Below are positions 17,568 to 26,192 of a DNA stretch of 64,000 bases, piece by piece. Below the pieces are notes generated by a model, which saw only the letters and a program-made list of their open reading frames with translations, was not told the origin of the DNA and ran no database searches. Position 1 is the first letter of the stretch. Each line of letters starts with the position of its first letter. The stretch spans positions 62,001-126,000 of the forward strand of contig NZ_JAMZEG020000005.1 in the NCBI RefSeq assembly GCF_024435075.2, in the 5' to 3' direction. Position numbers and translations under genes: made by a program. The stretch comes from Marinomonas maritima (GTDB lineage Bacteria; Pseudomonadota; Gammaproteobacteria; Pseudomonadales; Marinomonadaceae).

Positions 17568-18845
17568 TTAAACAAGTTCTTTAAAGCAGCGCTTGAAGAT
17601 ATCCATGCCTTCATCAATGATGCGCATCTCGATGGTCAATGCGGGCAAGAAGCGGATAACGTTGCCGCGAATACCACAAGACAACAGCACAAGGCCATTT
17701 TCGGCGGCTTTTGCGGACAGCTTCTTCGCCAATTCTGGGTAAGGTTTGCTGACATCACCATCGTGTACAAACTCCATGGCAATCATAGCGCCAGCGTTAC
17801 GCACGTCGCCGATGATCTGTGGGTATTCCGCTTGCATTTCAGTGAGGTGTTTTACGAAGTGATCACCTACTTCTACTGCGCGCTCGCACAGTTTCTCTTC
17901 TTCTATCACATCAAACACCGCAAGACCCGCTGCACAACCGACAGGTGAACCGCCGTAAGTACCGCCAAGGCCACCAGGAATCGGCGCGTCCATGATGTCG
18001 GCTTTGCCCACAACCGCTGCGATAGGGAAACCGCCCGCGATACCTTTTGCCGCGGTCATAAGGTCCGCTTCGATGCCCGCTTGTTCGTGGCAAAACATGG
18101 TGCCGGTACGAGCAAAACCGGATTGGATTTCATCCATGATCAACAAAATACCGTGATCATCACACAAGGTGCGCAGTTTCTGTAGGAAGCTCGCAGACGC
18201 TTGGTAGAAACCGCCCTCGCCTTGTACTGGTTCGATGATAATAGCCGCCACGCGAGAAGGCTCAATGTCGCAGGTAAAGCGCAGGTTTAAGTCCTCTAGC
18301 GCTTGTTCTTCCGAAATACCCAAGTAATCATTTGGATAAGGAACATGGAAAATATCGCTTGGGAATGGACCAAAGCCAATTTTGTACGGGTTCACTTTGC
18401 CGGTTAAGCCCATGGTCATGTTCGTACGACCGTGGAAACCACCGTTGAACGCGATAATGCCAGGACGACCCGTGTACGCGCGCGCAATCTTCACGCAGTT
18501 TTCAACCGCTTCCGCACCGGTTGTCACGAAGATGGATTTTTTCGGCGTGTTACCTGGCGCCGCCGCGTTTAGTTTTTCCGCTAACGCAACCGCAGATTCG
18601 TATGGGCTGACCATCACACATGTGTGAGTGAAGCGTTCTACTTGCGCCAAAACGGCCGCTTTTACTTTCGGGTGATTGTGACCTGTGTTCACCACGGCAA
18701 TGCCGGCACCAAAATCAATATGACGTTTGCCTTCCACGTCCCAGATTTCGGCGTTTAAAGCACGATTAACGTACACTGGCGCCATGTTGCCTTGACCACG
18801 TGCGATAGCACTTTCTTTGCGTTTTTGTAGATCAGCGTTGTTCAT
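17568..18845 (-). CDS. gabT: 4-aminobutyrate aminotransferase
   Basis: GabT transfers the amino group of GABA to 2-oxoglutarate, giving succinate semialdehyde and glutamate. The 425-residue class III aminotransferase has the PLP-binding Lys267 in MTAAKGIAGGFP, the cofactor motif LLIMDEIQSGFARTG near 234-248 and FVTTGAEAVENCVKIAR near 106-122. AGGTG six bases upstream supports the start. It lies 84 bases after gabD in the same direction, so the two are probably co-transcribed. Related 5-aminovalerate transaminases look similar; the gabD neighbour favours GABA but does not exclude both substrates. Confidence 0.92.
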   Translation of the reverse strand: MNNADLQKRKESAIARGQGNMAPVYVNRALNAEIWDVEGKRHIDFGAGIAVVNTGHNHPKVKAAVLAQVERFTHTCVMVSPYESAVALAEKLNAAAPGNTPKKSIFVTTGAEAVENCVKIARAYTGRPGIIAFNGGFHGRTNMTMGLTGKVNPYKIGFGPFPSDIFHVPYPNDYLGISEEQALEDLNLRFTCDIEPSRVAAIIIEPVQGEGGFYQASASFLQKLRTLCDDHGILLIMDEIQSGFARTGTMFCHEQAGIEADLMTAAKGIAGGFPIAAVVGKADIMDAPIPGGLGGTYGGSPVGCAAGLAVFDVIEEEKLCERAVEVGDHFVKHLTEMQAEYPQIIGDVRNAGAMIAMEFVHDGDVSKPYPELAKKLSAKAAENGLVLLSCGIRGNVIRFLPALTIEMRIIDEGMDIFKRCFKELV

Positions 18846-18929
18846 TTTTCTTCACCTTATCAATAGATGGCTCAGCATGATATTTGCCATGTAGAGTCTG
18901 AGTTATGTCGTCAGTTATTTTGCAGTGGG

Positions 18930-20393
18930 TTACGCTAATCCACCCATGCACATGTATTTGATCTCAACGTATTCATCGATGCCGTACTGAGAACCTTCGC
19001 GGCCACTTCCAGACTCTTTCACACCACCAAATGGCGCGACTTCACTGGAAATAATGCCTTCGTTAATGCCCACCATGCCGTATTCCAAAGCTTCAGAAAC
19101 ACGCCAGATACGCGCAATATTTTGGGAATAGAAGTAAGACGCCAAGCCAAATGGAGTATTGTTCGCCATGGCAACGGCTTCTTCTTCGGTTTTGAATTTA
19201 AACAAGGGCGCAACAGGACCAAAAATCTCGTTAGAGAAAATGTCCATGTCTTCGGTCACGCCCGTTAAAATGGTTGGCTCGAAGAAACGCTCGCCCGCTG
19301 CTGACTTGTTTCCGCCGATGAGCGCTTTCGCGCCTTTGGCAACGGCATCGCCCACCAATTGTTCGACTTTGCTGATGGCCGCGTTATTAATGAGTGGCCC
19401 AATGGAAACGCCGTCAGAAAATCCATCGCCGGTTTTGAATGTTGCCACACGCTTCGCTAATTTTTCAGCGAACGCATCGTACACGCCCTCTTGAATCAAC
19501 AGGCGATTTGCACACACACAGGTTTGGCCAGCGTTACGGTATTTCGACGCGATCGCGCCTTCAACAGCGGCGTCTAGGTCGGCATCGTCAAACACGATGA
19601 AAGGCGCGTTGCCGCCTAACTCCATCGAGGTACGCTTCACGGTTTGCGCACATTGCGACAGCAATAATTTGCCGACTGGTGTTGACCCAGTGAACGACAA
19701 TTTACGCACCGTTGGGTTGCCTGTCAGTACGCCGCCAATGGCTTTGGCGTCTTTACCGACAACGACGTTTAACACACCGGCCGGAATTCCCGCTTGATGC
19801 GCCAGTTCCGCTAGTGCAAGCGCGCACAACGGTGTTTCGTCAGACGGTTTGATGATAATCGCACAACCCGCCGCCAGCGCTGGGCCGGCTTTACGAGTGA
19901 TCATCGCGATTGGAAAGTTCCATGGCGTAATAGCCGCGACCACACCAATGGGTTGTTTTATCGTTAATATACGTTTGTCTTTCGCAAACGTGGGAATGAC
20001 ATCGCCATTTAAACGACGCGCTTCGTCGGCAAACCAATCAATAAAGGACGCGCCATAAGCGACTTCCCCTTTGGCTTCAGCAAGCGGCTTGCCTTGCTCT
20101 AATGTCATTAAGGTCGCTAAGTCGTCTTGGTTATCGAGAATAAGTTGGTTCCAACGACGTAATAAAGTAGCGCGTTCTTTTGCTGTTCGGCCTTGCCATT
20201 CTTTTTGGGCTTTTTCAGCGGCTTCAACCGCCAGCGTTGTTTCTTCCGCACCTAAGTCTGCGACGTCTATAATGTGTTCACCGTTTGCAGGGTTGGTAAT
20301 CGAAAACGTCTTACCCGACTTAGCACCGACCCACTCACCTCCAATATAAGAATGGCTTTTTAATAGAGTAGGCTGAGATAGTATTGCTTTCAT
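18930..20393 (-). CDS. gabD: Succinate-semialdehyde dehydrogenase
   Basis: GabD oxidises succinate semialdehyde to succinate with NADP+, completing the GABA shunt. The 487-residue start at 20393 has GGAG seven bases upstream; the longer frame would need a TTG codon. The catalytic residues are Glu258 in SMELGGNAP and Cys292 in NAGQTCVCANR, and ITPWNFPIAMITRK (155-168) forms part of the cofactor site. The CVC arrangement is the known redox switch of GabD enzymes. A conspicuous inverted repeat at 20518-20548 lies about 125 bases upstream and may be an operator. Confidence 0.93.
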   Translation of the reverse strand: MKAILSQPTLLKSHSYIGGEWVGAKSGKTFSITNPANGEHIIDVADLGAEETTLAVEAAEKAQKEWQGRTAKERATLLRRWNQLILDNQDDLATLMTLEQGKPLAEAKGEVAYGASFIDWFADEARRLNGDVIPTFAKDKRILTIKQPIGVVAAITPWNFPIAMITRKAGPALAAGCAIIIKPSDETPLCALALAELAHQAGIPAGVLNVVVGKDAKAIGGVLTGNPTVRKLSFTGSTPVGKLLLSQCAQTVKRTSMELGGNAPFIVFDDADLDAAVEGAIASKYRNAGQTCVCANRLLIQEGVYDAFAEKLAKRVATFKTGDGFSDGVSIGPLINNAAISKVEQLVGDAVAKGAKALIGGNKSAAGERFFEPTILTGVTEDMDIFSNEIFGPVAPLFKFKTEEEAVAMANNTPFGLASYFYSQNIARIWRVSEALEYGMVGINEGIISSEVAPFGGVKESGSGREGSQYGIDEYVEIKYMCMGGLA

Positions 20394-20517
20394 ATAAGAC
20401 TCCAAGCTTGGCGACGTAGGTTGATGAATAAGTGAACCGTTAGACTAACAACCGCACTGTTAATAGCAATCCATAGTAGGCAATAGTCGACGTTTGAAAA
20501 ATGAGACGCTATCAATT

Positions 20518-20548
20518 CAATGTTTGATGTTGTTCAAACATTGTTTGA
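20518..20548. promoter_or_regulatory. Interlocked inverted repeats upstream of gabDT
   Basis: CAATGTTTGA (20518-20527) and TCAAACATTG (20534-20543) are perfect 10-base complementary arms around 6 bases. The second arm is also half of another perfect palindrome, TCAAACA-T-TGTTTGA (20534-20548). Three half-sites of one motif therefore lie in 31 bases, as expected for cooperative repressor binding. The rest of the 363-base gap between gabD and the gene at 20757 shows nothing else I can name. Confidence 0.55.
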
Positions 20549-20756
20549 GGGAAAATCTGTTTTGGCGTACAGACAACGTATAAAAAAGCGTTGCGCATTT
20601 CATGTGTCTTCGAAGGGGAGGCTTAGGGAGGGGGTGAATTTGATGGTTAACCAGCTAAAAGCGATCCGTTGAAAACGGCGGAAAGATTACGCGAAACACA
20701 AGTTACCTATAAAATAGAAAGGGCTAACGTGATGGGGTTCATTCAGGAGAACAGTT

Positions 20757-21110
20757 TTGCCTTATTTAGAGCAGTTTATGCAGCAGTGGAAAGCGTATTT
20801 GTTGAACGAGTTTACCGCTCACGGGCTTGGTTATCTGGAAACAGAGGACGGTGATTTTTTTGATATCAAAGCTAATTCCTTGGCCTATTTTTGTTGGCTA
20901 CGGACGACTTCTAGAGCGGATAATGGTTTGGATGAATCAAGAGACGCTATCGCTTGGAAGATGCTAGAGAGGCAGTTAAGAGAACTCGCGAAAAAAGCCG
21001 AAAAAGGCACCTTTTATCTTGTCTCTAAGCTGCATCTCGAAGAAAGCCAAATTCAGATTAGTCTCAATTTCAGCTACGACGATGAACAGCATATTGTTTA
21101 TGTAAGTTGA
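20757..21110 (+). CDS. Small protein of unknown function
   Basis: I do not recognise this 117-residue protein. The frame opens with TTG, and AGGAG seven bases upstream is the best reason to believe the start. The sequence is soluble and mildly acidic, with aromatic residues in the first half (PYLEQFMQQWKAYLL, LAYFCWLRTT). A helix with charged repeats follows (RQLRELAKKAEKG), then alternating strand-like residues (FYLVSKLHLEESQIQISLNF). No signal peptide or membrane segment is visible. It stands alone between gabDT and higBA, is convergent with higA and ends at a shared hairpin. Confidence 0.6.
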   Translation: MPYLEQFMQQWKAYLLNEFTAHGLGYLETEDGDFFDIKANSLAYFCWLRTTSRADNGLDESRDAIAWKMLERQLRELAKKAEKGTFYLVSKLHLEESQIQISLNFSYDDEQHIVYVS

Positions 21111-21152
21111 TATGTATTTCGGACTAGGTTCTGCATTCCATGAAAGATAAAA

Positions 21153-21183
21153 GTCAAAGCCATTTTGATCAAACGGCTTTTTC
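21153..21183. terminator. Hairpin between the 20757 gene and higA
   Basis: AAAGCC and GGCTTT flank an inner palindrome, TTTGATCAAA, and TTTTT follows on the plus strand. It lies 43 bases after the small gene's stop and overlaps the last codons of convergent higA. Confidence 0.55.
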
Positions 21184-21549
21184 ATTATCTAAGCGATAGT
21201 CTTTAATCAAACATTCTAAAGGAATATGCAGGCCTTTATTTAAGCTGCGAATCATGGTTAGGCTTAGTCGTCTTTTCTTGTTTAGCACTTCACTGACGCG
21301 ACTACGCTGACCTAAAAACTCCATTAAGTCGGTATCTTTTAATCCCATTTGCTCCATACGGAACTTGATCGCTTCTATCGGGTCTGGTGGGTCGATAGTG
21401 TGATGTTTTTCTTCATAGGCTTCCGCAAGCGCCGCTAATATTTCGATTTCATCGCCTTCTGGCGTATTAGGTTTAGCGCCACGAAGGCTTCGCATGCGTG
21501 ACACTGCTGTATCAAAATCATCATCGTTTTTAATAGGCTTAATATTCAT
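21169..21549 (-). CDS. higA: HigA family antitoxin
   Basis: HigA neutralises the HigB ribonuclease and represses its own operon. The 126-residue protein has the acidic N-terminal part typical of the E. coli-type HigA (EGDEIEILAALAEAYEEKHH, near 31-50) and PPDPIEAIKFRMEQMGL. An XRE-type helix-turn-helix follows (TDLMEFLGQRSRVSEVLNKK, near 74-93). It starts 13 bases after higB, the usual toxin-first order. The antitoxin is intact although its toxin gene has a nonsense codon. Confidence 0.9.
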   Translation of the reverse strand: MNIKPIKNDDDFDTAVSRMRSLRGAKPNTPEGDEIEILAALAEAYEEKHHTIDPPDPIEAIKFRMEQMGLKDTDLMEFLGQRSRVSEVLNKKRRLSLTMIRSLNKGLHIPLECLIKDYRLDNEKAV

Positions 21550-21562
21550 TTTTCTACCTCTA

Positions 21563-21862
21563 CTAAAGTGAATCTACATCCACTTTGTCGTATTGCTTGT
21601 GAGTGCCAACGAAAAGAACATAACAATGAGCGTTTTCATAAGTGACTTCGACAACTAAGCGATATTTATTGCCATGGATATTGAAAACAACCTTATTGTT
21701 TTTCACTATGCTCACGCTTCGATAGAGCTCTTTAATATCATGCGGTGTTTTCTATTCCGCTCGCTTGGCTTCGTCATGCCATGCTTTCAAGGGCTGCTCA
21801 GAATCTTGGTATTTCTTTTGTTCCCAAAATTCTCTTAATGTTCTTTTAGTGAATATTCTCAT
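21563..21862 (-). pseudogene. higB: higB toxin gene with an in-frame amber codon
   Basis: The 100-codon frame reads as a normal HigB mRNA interferase of the RelE fold except for TAG at codon 37 (21752-21754). Upstream is MRIFTKRTLREFWEQKKYQD; downstream are KTPHDIKELYRSVSIVKNNK and NIHGNKYRLVVEV, ending near VGTHKQYDKVD. In relatives, Trp follows the A-[DE] at this position, so one TGG-to-TAG change explains the break. The remaining 99 codons look fully conserved, so the mutation must be recent, or the codon is suppressed, or it is a sequencing error. Confidence 0.88.
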
Positions 21863-21887
21863 GTGACTGACCTTCCATGTAAGTCAA

Positions 21888-21944
21888 TTTCCCATTATGG
21901 GAAATATTTTTTGCATTACAACTATTTTTTCCCAAAACGGGAAA
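21888..21944 (-). promoter_or_regulatory. higBA promoter with two HigA-type operators
   Basis: Two 17-base palindromes of the form TTTCCC-N5-GGGAAA lie at 21888-21904 and 21928-21944, 40 bases apart. On the minus strand a -35-like TTGTAA (21916-21921) and a -10-like CATAAT (21894-21899) are separated by 16 bases. The -10 lies inside the first operator. Autoregulation by HigA through this pair is the natural reading. Confidence 0.7.
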
Positions 21945-21967
21945 AGCCGACTACAAGTCGGCTTTTT
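21942..21967 (-). terminator. Rho-independent terminator after lpdA
   Basis: AAAAGCCGACT and AGTCGGCTTTTT form an 11-base stem with a 3-base loop, with T tails on both strands. It lies 33 bases after the lpdA stop and touches the upstream higBA operator. Confidence 0.8.
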
Positions 21968-21999
21968 ATCGAATGAATTATAAAAGGTGTCCAAAAACG

Positions 22000-23409
22000 C
22001 TATTTGGCCTTTTTCGCTTTCTTATTCGGTAAGTCGGTAATGGTTCCAGCTCCTAACTCCGCTGCTAAGCCAACCGTTTCATGAAGACTTGGATGAGCAT
22101 GAATCGTTAAGGCGATGTCTTCCAGTGTGGCACCGAATTCAATCGCTAAAGTCAGCTCCCCAAGTAATTCCCCTGCATGAGAGCCAACGATACCAGCGCC
22201 TAAGACGCGTTCTGTTGCTTCGTCGTAGATGAGTTTGGTTTTGCCCTGAGTCACGCCAGACGCGATCGCTCGGCCGCTGGCGCTCCAAGGGAAAACAGCG
22301 GTTTTGACGGTAATATTTTGTTTCTTCGCTTCGGTTTCCGTCAAACCAACCCAAGCCACTTCTGGGAAGGTATAAGCAATGGAAGGGATCGCCAGTGGTT
22401 GGAAGTCCACCTTGTGGCCCGCAATCACTTCGGCCGCTGCGTGGCCTTGGTGAGACGCTTTGTGCGCTAGCATCGGGCCATGTGTTACATCACCAATGGC
22501 GTAAATATTGGATACAGATGTTTGGCACTTGCCATTAGTCAATACAAAGCCGCGTTCGTCTAGCTTTACTCCGACGTCAGAAATACCCGCGGTTTTGCCA
22601 TTCGGAGAGCGACCAACGGCGACGAGTACGGCGTCTACCGCTAGATTGCGTTCGCCGTCTTTGTCTTGCAAGGTGACATTCAAGGCTTCAGGCGTGGCTT
22701 CTATGTTGGTGACTTGGGTCTTGGTTAAAAACGTCATGCGATCTTTGTTTACTTGCTCGAACACGCGAACGAGATCTTTGTCGGCGCCGGTCATGATTTG
22801 CTCACCAAGCTCCGCGACGGTGATTTTCGCGCCGAGTGATTGGTAAACCGTTGCCATTTCTAAGCCAATAATACCGCCGCCAAGCACCAATAGATGCTCA
22901 GGAATGCGCTCAAGCTGCAGTGCGCTGGTGGAATCTAAAATTCTTGAGTCTTCATAAGGCACAAAAGGCAGTTTAATAGCACGAGAACCGACGGCAATAA
23001 TGGCATTTTTAAATGCGACTTTTTCCTCTGAACCGTCTTTGGTAACAATAATGGAGCTGGTGGAGTCAAACTTACCTTCGCCATGAAGTACGGTAACTTT
23101 TCTGCCTTTGGCCATCATGGTTAGACCGCCGGTTAATGTGTCTACGGTGGATTGTCTGTGTTGTCGAATGTCGTCTAGATTGATGGTTGGTTTAGCAAAT
23201 TGCACGCCGTGAGACGGTTCGTCGGCCATGAGGATTTTTCCAGCGACGTGCAAAAGTGCTTTAGAGGGAATGCAGCCGACATTGAGACAAACGCCGCCCA
23301 AGGTGTCATGGCGCTCTATCATGGCAACGGTTAACCCTAAATCTGCAGCACGAAAGGCGGCCGCATAACCGCCAGGACCGCTGCCTAAAACCACAAGATC
23401 GTATGTCAT
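22000..23409 (-). CDS. lpdA: Dihydrolipoyl dehydrogenase
   Basis: This flavoenzyme reoxidises the dihydrolipoyl groups of 2-oxo acid dehydrogenase and glycine cleavage complexes. The 469-residue protein has the N-terminal FAD site VLGSGPGGYAAAFRAADLGL, the redox disulfide Cys41/Cys46 in VCLNVGCIPSK, a second nucleotide-binding motif LVLGGGIIGLEMA and the catalytic C-terminal His in TIHAHPSLHETVG. GGAG six bases upstream supports the start. No E1 or E2 gene is nearby. Instead it faces a divergent TetR gene across two matching palindromes, so it is probably regulated as a single gene. Confidence 0.93.
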   Translation of the reverse strand: MTYDLVVLGSGPGGYAAAFRAADLGLTVAMIERHDTLGGVCLNVGCIPSKALLHVAGKILMADEPSHGVQFAKPTINLDDIRQHRQSTVDTLTGGLTMMAKGRKVTVLHGEGKFDSTSSIIVTKDGSEEKVAFKNAIIAVGSRAIKLPFVPYEDSRILDSTSALQLERIPEHLLVLGGGIIGLEMATVYQSLGAKITVAELGEQIMTGADKDLVRVFEQVNKDRMTFLTKTQVTNIEATPEALNVTLQDKDGERNLAVDAVLVAVGRSPNGKTAGISDVGVKLDERGFVLTNGKCQTSVSNIYAIGDVTHGPMLAHKASHQGHAAAEVIAGHKVDFQPLAIPSIAYTFPEVAWVGLTETEAKKQNITVKTAVFPWSASGRAIASGVTQGKTKLIYDEATERVLGAGIVGSHAGELLGELTLAIEFGATLEDIALTIHAHPSLHETVGLAAELGAGTITDLPNKKAKKAK

Positions 23410-23453
23410 TATTTACTCCGTTCGTTGTTTTTTCGAGGAAAGATAAAAGCTAT

Positions 23454-23523
23454 CTATCACTAGGTAGGTTAAATATAACTTGTGAATTTACGTTGGGTCA
23501 ATAAAATACCTATCACCAGATAG
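23454..23523. promoter_or_regulatory. Paired TetR-type operators between lpdA and the TetR gene
   Basis: CTATCACTAGGTAG (23454-23467) and CTATCACCAGATAG (23510-23523) are 14-base palindromes differing at two positions, 56 bases apart. The second has perfect CTATC/GATAG arms. They sit in the 139-base divergent region, one near each gene start, as expected for a repressor controlling both directions. Confidence 0.7.
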
Positions 23524-23548
23524 ACAAATCTTGCGATGAGACACCTTA

Positions 23549-24115
23549 ATGACTGTTGAGAAAAATGACACAAAGAACAAAATACAGGACGCCGCTGAAC
23601 GTTTAATTATTCAAGGTGGCTATGGCGCGTTTAGTTTTCGTGATATTGCCGAAGAAGTCGGTATTAAGAGTGCAAGTGTTCACTACCATTACCCGACCAA
23701 AGGCGATCTTGCTTCGGCGGTCATGACCCGTTATATCAATGAGTTTTCAGTGCAGCTACCCAATCCGAATGATGAGCGTCTCGACCCTAACGTGATGTTG
23801 GAGGGGTTCATTAATGGCTTTAAAGCCAAAATTGTTGACCACCAGGATATGAGTCTCTGCACTATGCTGACGGCGGATAAACACATCTTGCCAGACGAAG
23901 TTAGCGCTGCCCTTGCGACATTTTATAATGTCAAAATAGAATGGTTAACCTTGCTTTTTATGCGCTTGGCATCTTTGCCGGAAGCGCAGGCGAAAACACA
24001 AACGATTCAGTTTCTCGCCACACTCCACGGTGCTTCTGTTTTGGTGCAAGCAACCGGTAATGCGGAATTTTTTGAAAGTGCCGTGTCTTATTGGAGAATG
24101 GCATACGTTAAATAA
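23549..24115 (+). CDS. TetR/AcrR family transcriptional regulator
   Basis: The 188-residue regulator has the TetR helix-turn-helix near 10-56: QDAAERLIIQGGYGAFSFRD, then IAEEVGIKSASVHYHYPTKG. A ligand domain follows with a C-terminal segment (FLATLHGASVLVQATGNAEF) that resembles TetR_C regulators of redox or electrophile response. It is divergent from lpdA with two matching operators between them. An effect on lpdA and on itself is inferred from position. The downstream acyltransferase gene 67 bases away could also be co-transcribed. Confidence 0.87.
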   Translation: MTVEKNDTKNKIQDAAERLIIQGGYGAFSFRDIAEEVGIKSASVHYHYPTKGDLASAVMTRYINEFSVQLPNPNDERLDPNVMLEGFINGFKAKIVDHQDMSLCTMLTADKHILPDEVSAALATFYNVKIEWLTLLFMRLASLPEAQAKTQTIQFLATLHGASVLVQATGNAEFFESAVSYWRMAYVK

Positions 24116-24182
24116 AAGACGCTATATAAAATAACGGCTTCCTTGGGTAACATGATTCTCCAATAGAAAAATTCACTTATAA

Positions 24183-25142
24183 ATGAACGAAACGACCAAC
24201 ATGACTACATCAGATAAAAACCTGCATAACCCTAAGTTTACATGGCGTTTTCTTGCCCCACGGTTTTGGCCCACTTGGCTGGTAGTACTGTTTGCGCTTG
24301 TCTTGGCTTATGTGCCCTTTCGTATACGTGACAAGTTAGCGACGAAAGTCGTTCCTTTGATTATGAAGAAAAAAAGCGGAGCGTTAAAACGCGCTCGCTT
24401 AAATATTCAGCACTGTTTTCCAGAAAAGTCGTTAGAAGAGCGAGAAACTATTTTACGTAGGAGTTTAGAAACCGCTGCCCAATTTTGTTTTGCTTACGGT
24501 GAGCTGTTGGTTCGTAGCGATAAGTATAAAAAAAGCCGCAATGAGATCATTGGCGGTGAGAATCTGTTTCCTTTGTTGGATCGAGGCGAAAATGTCATTA
24601 CCTTGGTGCCGCATTGCTGGTCCATTGATTACACGGGTTCAATGTTAGCCTCGCTTGGCTACACCGTGACAACCATAATGAAACCTCAAAAAAATCCATT
24701 AACCGATTGGTTATTGCACACCCAACGTATGCAGTACGGACGTGGTGTTGTTTACCCTAGAAGTGCAGGCATTAAACCCTTTCTTCAATCGGTTAAAAAA
24801 GGGTATGTAGGTTATTACCTGCCAGATGAAGATCTAGGAGCTCAGCATTCGGTTTTTGTGCCCTTTTTCGGCGCTGAAAAAGCCACCATGAAAGGCTTGG
24901 GCAAGCTAACCAAATTAACAAAAGCCAATATCGTGCCTATGTTTCAAGCCTATAACGCAAAAACAGGGAAGTATGAACTGCATATTTCCCCAGCGCTTGA
25001 GAACTTTCCTACGGGTGATGACACTCAAGATGCCATTGTGATGAACAAGGCATTAGAAGCCATGATTGAAACACACACAGAGCAGTACATGTGGATTTTG
25101 AGTTTGCTGCGCAGCCGACCTGATGGCACTACGCTCTATTAG
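24183..25142 (+). CDS. Lipid A late acyltransferase, LpxM-like
   Basis: Enzymes of the LpxL/LpxM family add secondary acyl chains to lipid A at the inner face of the cytoplasmic membrane. The 319-residue protein has one N-terminal membrane segment (about 30-45) and the HX4D active site His144/Asp149 in LVPHCWSIDYTG. It also has GYYLPDEDLGAQHSVFVPFF (about 213-232), the second family block. The sequence is closer in style to LpxM (MsbB) than to LpxL. No ribosome binding site is obvious, and Met7 is an alternative start. It may be co-transcribed with the TetR gene. Confidence 0.85.
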   Translation: MNETTNMTTSDKNLHNPKFTWRFLAPRFWPTWLVVLFALVLAYVPFRIRDKLATKVVPLIMKKKSGALKRARLNIQHCFPEKSLEERETILRRSLETAAQFCFAYGELLVRSDKYKKSRNEIIGGENLFPLLDRGENVITLVPHCWSIDYTGSMLASLGYTVTTIMKPQKNPLTDWLLHTQRMQYGRGVVYPRSAGIKPFLQSVKKGYVGYYLPDEDLGAQHSVFVPFFGAEKATMKGLGKLTKLTKANIVPMFQAYNAKTGKYELHISPALENFPTGDDTQDAIVMNKALEAMIETHTEQYMWILSLLRSRPDGTTLY

Positions 25143-25197
25143 TTATAAAGCGTTAAGTGCATGATTTCTTTTAGTATTCGATTTAATGGAGCCAGAT

Positions 25198-26142
25198 ATG
25201 TCTGAGCGCTCAACCTCCCCTCATGATATAGACATTCATGCGGTTAAAAATTATCTACTCTCTCTTCAAGATGCGATCTGCTCATCTTTAGAAACAGTTG
25301 AACCTTCTATACGATTTAAAGAAGACGCGTGGGACAGACCAAACGGCGGCGGTGGCCGAACACGCGTCATCGCGGGTGGCGATGTCATTGAAAAAGGCGG
25401 TGTGAATTTTTCGCATGTGATGGGCGATAACCTTCCGCCTTCCGCAACAGCGGATCGTCCTGAACTTGCAGGTGGTCGATTTGAAGCCATGGGCGTGTCG
25501 TTGGTGATTCATCCAAACAACCCAATGGCTCCCACCTCTCATGCCAATGTGCGTTTATTTATTGTTTATAAAGACGGAATGGCACCTGTTTGGTGGTTTG
25601 GCGGTGGCTTTGATCTGACGCCTTATTACGGCTTTGATGAAGATTGTGTTCATTGGCACCAAACGGCACACGATGCCGTTGAGTCCTTTGGTGAAGGCTA
25701 TTATTCTCGGTTTAAAACATGGTGTGACGAGTATTTCTATCTAAAACACCGCGGCGAACCTCGTGGTATTGGTGGTTTGTTCTTTGACGATTTTAACGAA
25801 GGTAGCTTCGAACAGTGTTTTAGTATGATGAAAGCCGTGGGTGACGCTTACGTAACGGCCTATTTACCTATATTAGAGCGTCGTAAAAACCTGCCTTTTA
25901 GCGAGCAGCAGCGTGACTTTCAACTGCATCGTCGTGGACGTTATGTTGAATTTAATTTGGTGTTCGACAGAGGTACGCATTTTGGTTTGCAAAGCGGTCT
26001 AGGTCGTACGGAATCCATCTTGATGTCATTACCGCCGGAAGTACGTTGGACGTATGAGTATCAAATTGAACCTGGCAGCGAAGAAGCCAAGTTAACCGAC
26101 TATTATCTAACATCGAAAGATTGGCTTGCTGGAATTGAATGA
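25198..26142 (+). CDS. hemF: Oxygen-dependent coproporphyrinogen III oxidase
   Basis: HemF uses oxygen to decarboxylate coproporphyrinogen III to protoporphyrinogen IX in haem synthesis. The 314-residue start at 25198 has GGAG six bases upstream. Conserved blocks are FSHVMGDNLPPSA, MAPTSHANVRLFIVY, WWFGGGFDLTPYYGF and the C-terminal signature RGRYVEFNLVFDRGTHFGLQ. Length is close to the E. coli enzyme (299). The order hemF-aroE on one strand is widespread in gammaproteobacteria; aroE begins 50 bases later. Confidence 0.95.
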   Translation: MSERSTSPHDIDIHAVKNYLLSLQDAICSSLETVEPSIRFKEDAWDRPNGGGGRTRVIAGGDVIEKGGVNFSHVMGDNLPPSATADRPELAGGRFEAMGVSLVIHPNNPMAPTSHANVRLFIVYKDGMAPVWWFGGGFDLTPYYGFDEDCVHWHQTAHDAVESFGEGYYSRFKTWCDEYFYLKHRGEPRGIGGLFFDDFNEGSFEQCFSMMKAVGDAYVTAYLPILERRKNLPFSEQQRDFQLHRRGRYVEFNLVFDRGTHFGLQSGLGRTESILMSLPPEVRWTYEYQIEPGSEEAKLTDYYLTSKDWLAGIE

Positions 26143-26192
26143 TACTCAGCTTAAGCCAATCGCGTTTTACAGAATAAATAAGAGGATACATT

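Noticed and set aside
21563..21862. Treating the higB region as two separate small genes
   Set aside because: Both halves align in one frame to a single HigB fold with only one TAG between them; a nonsense mutation is simpler.
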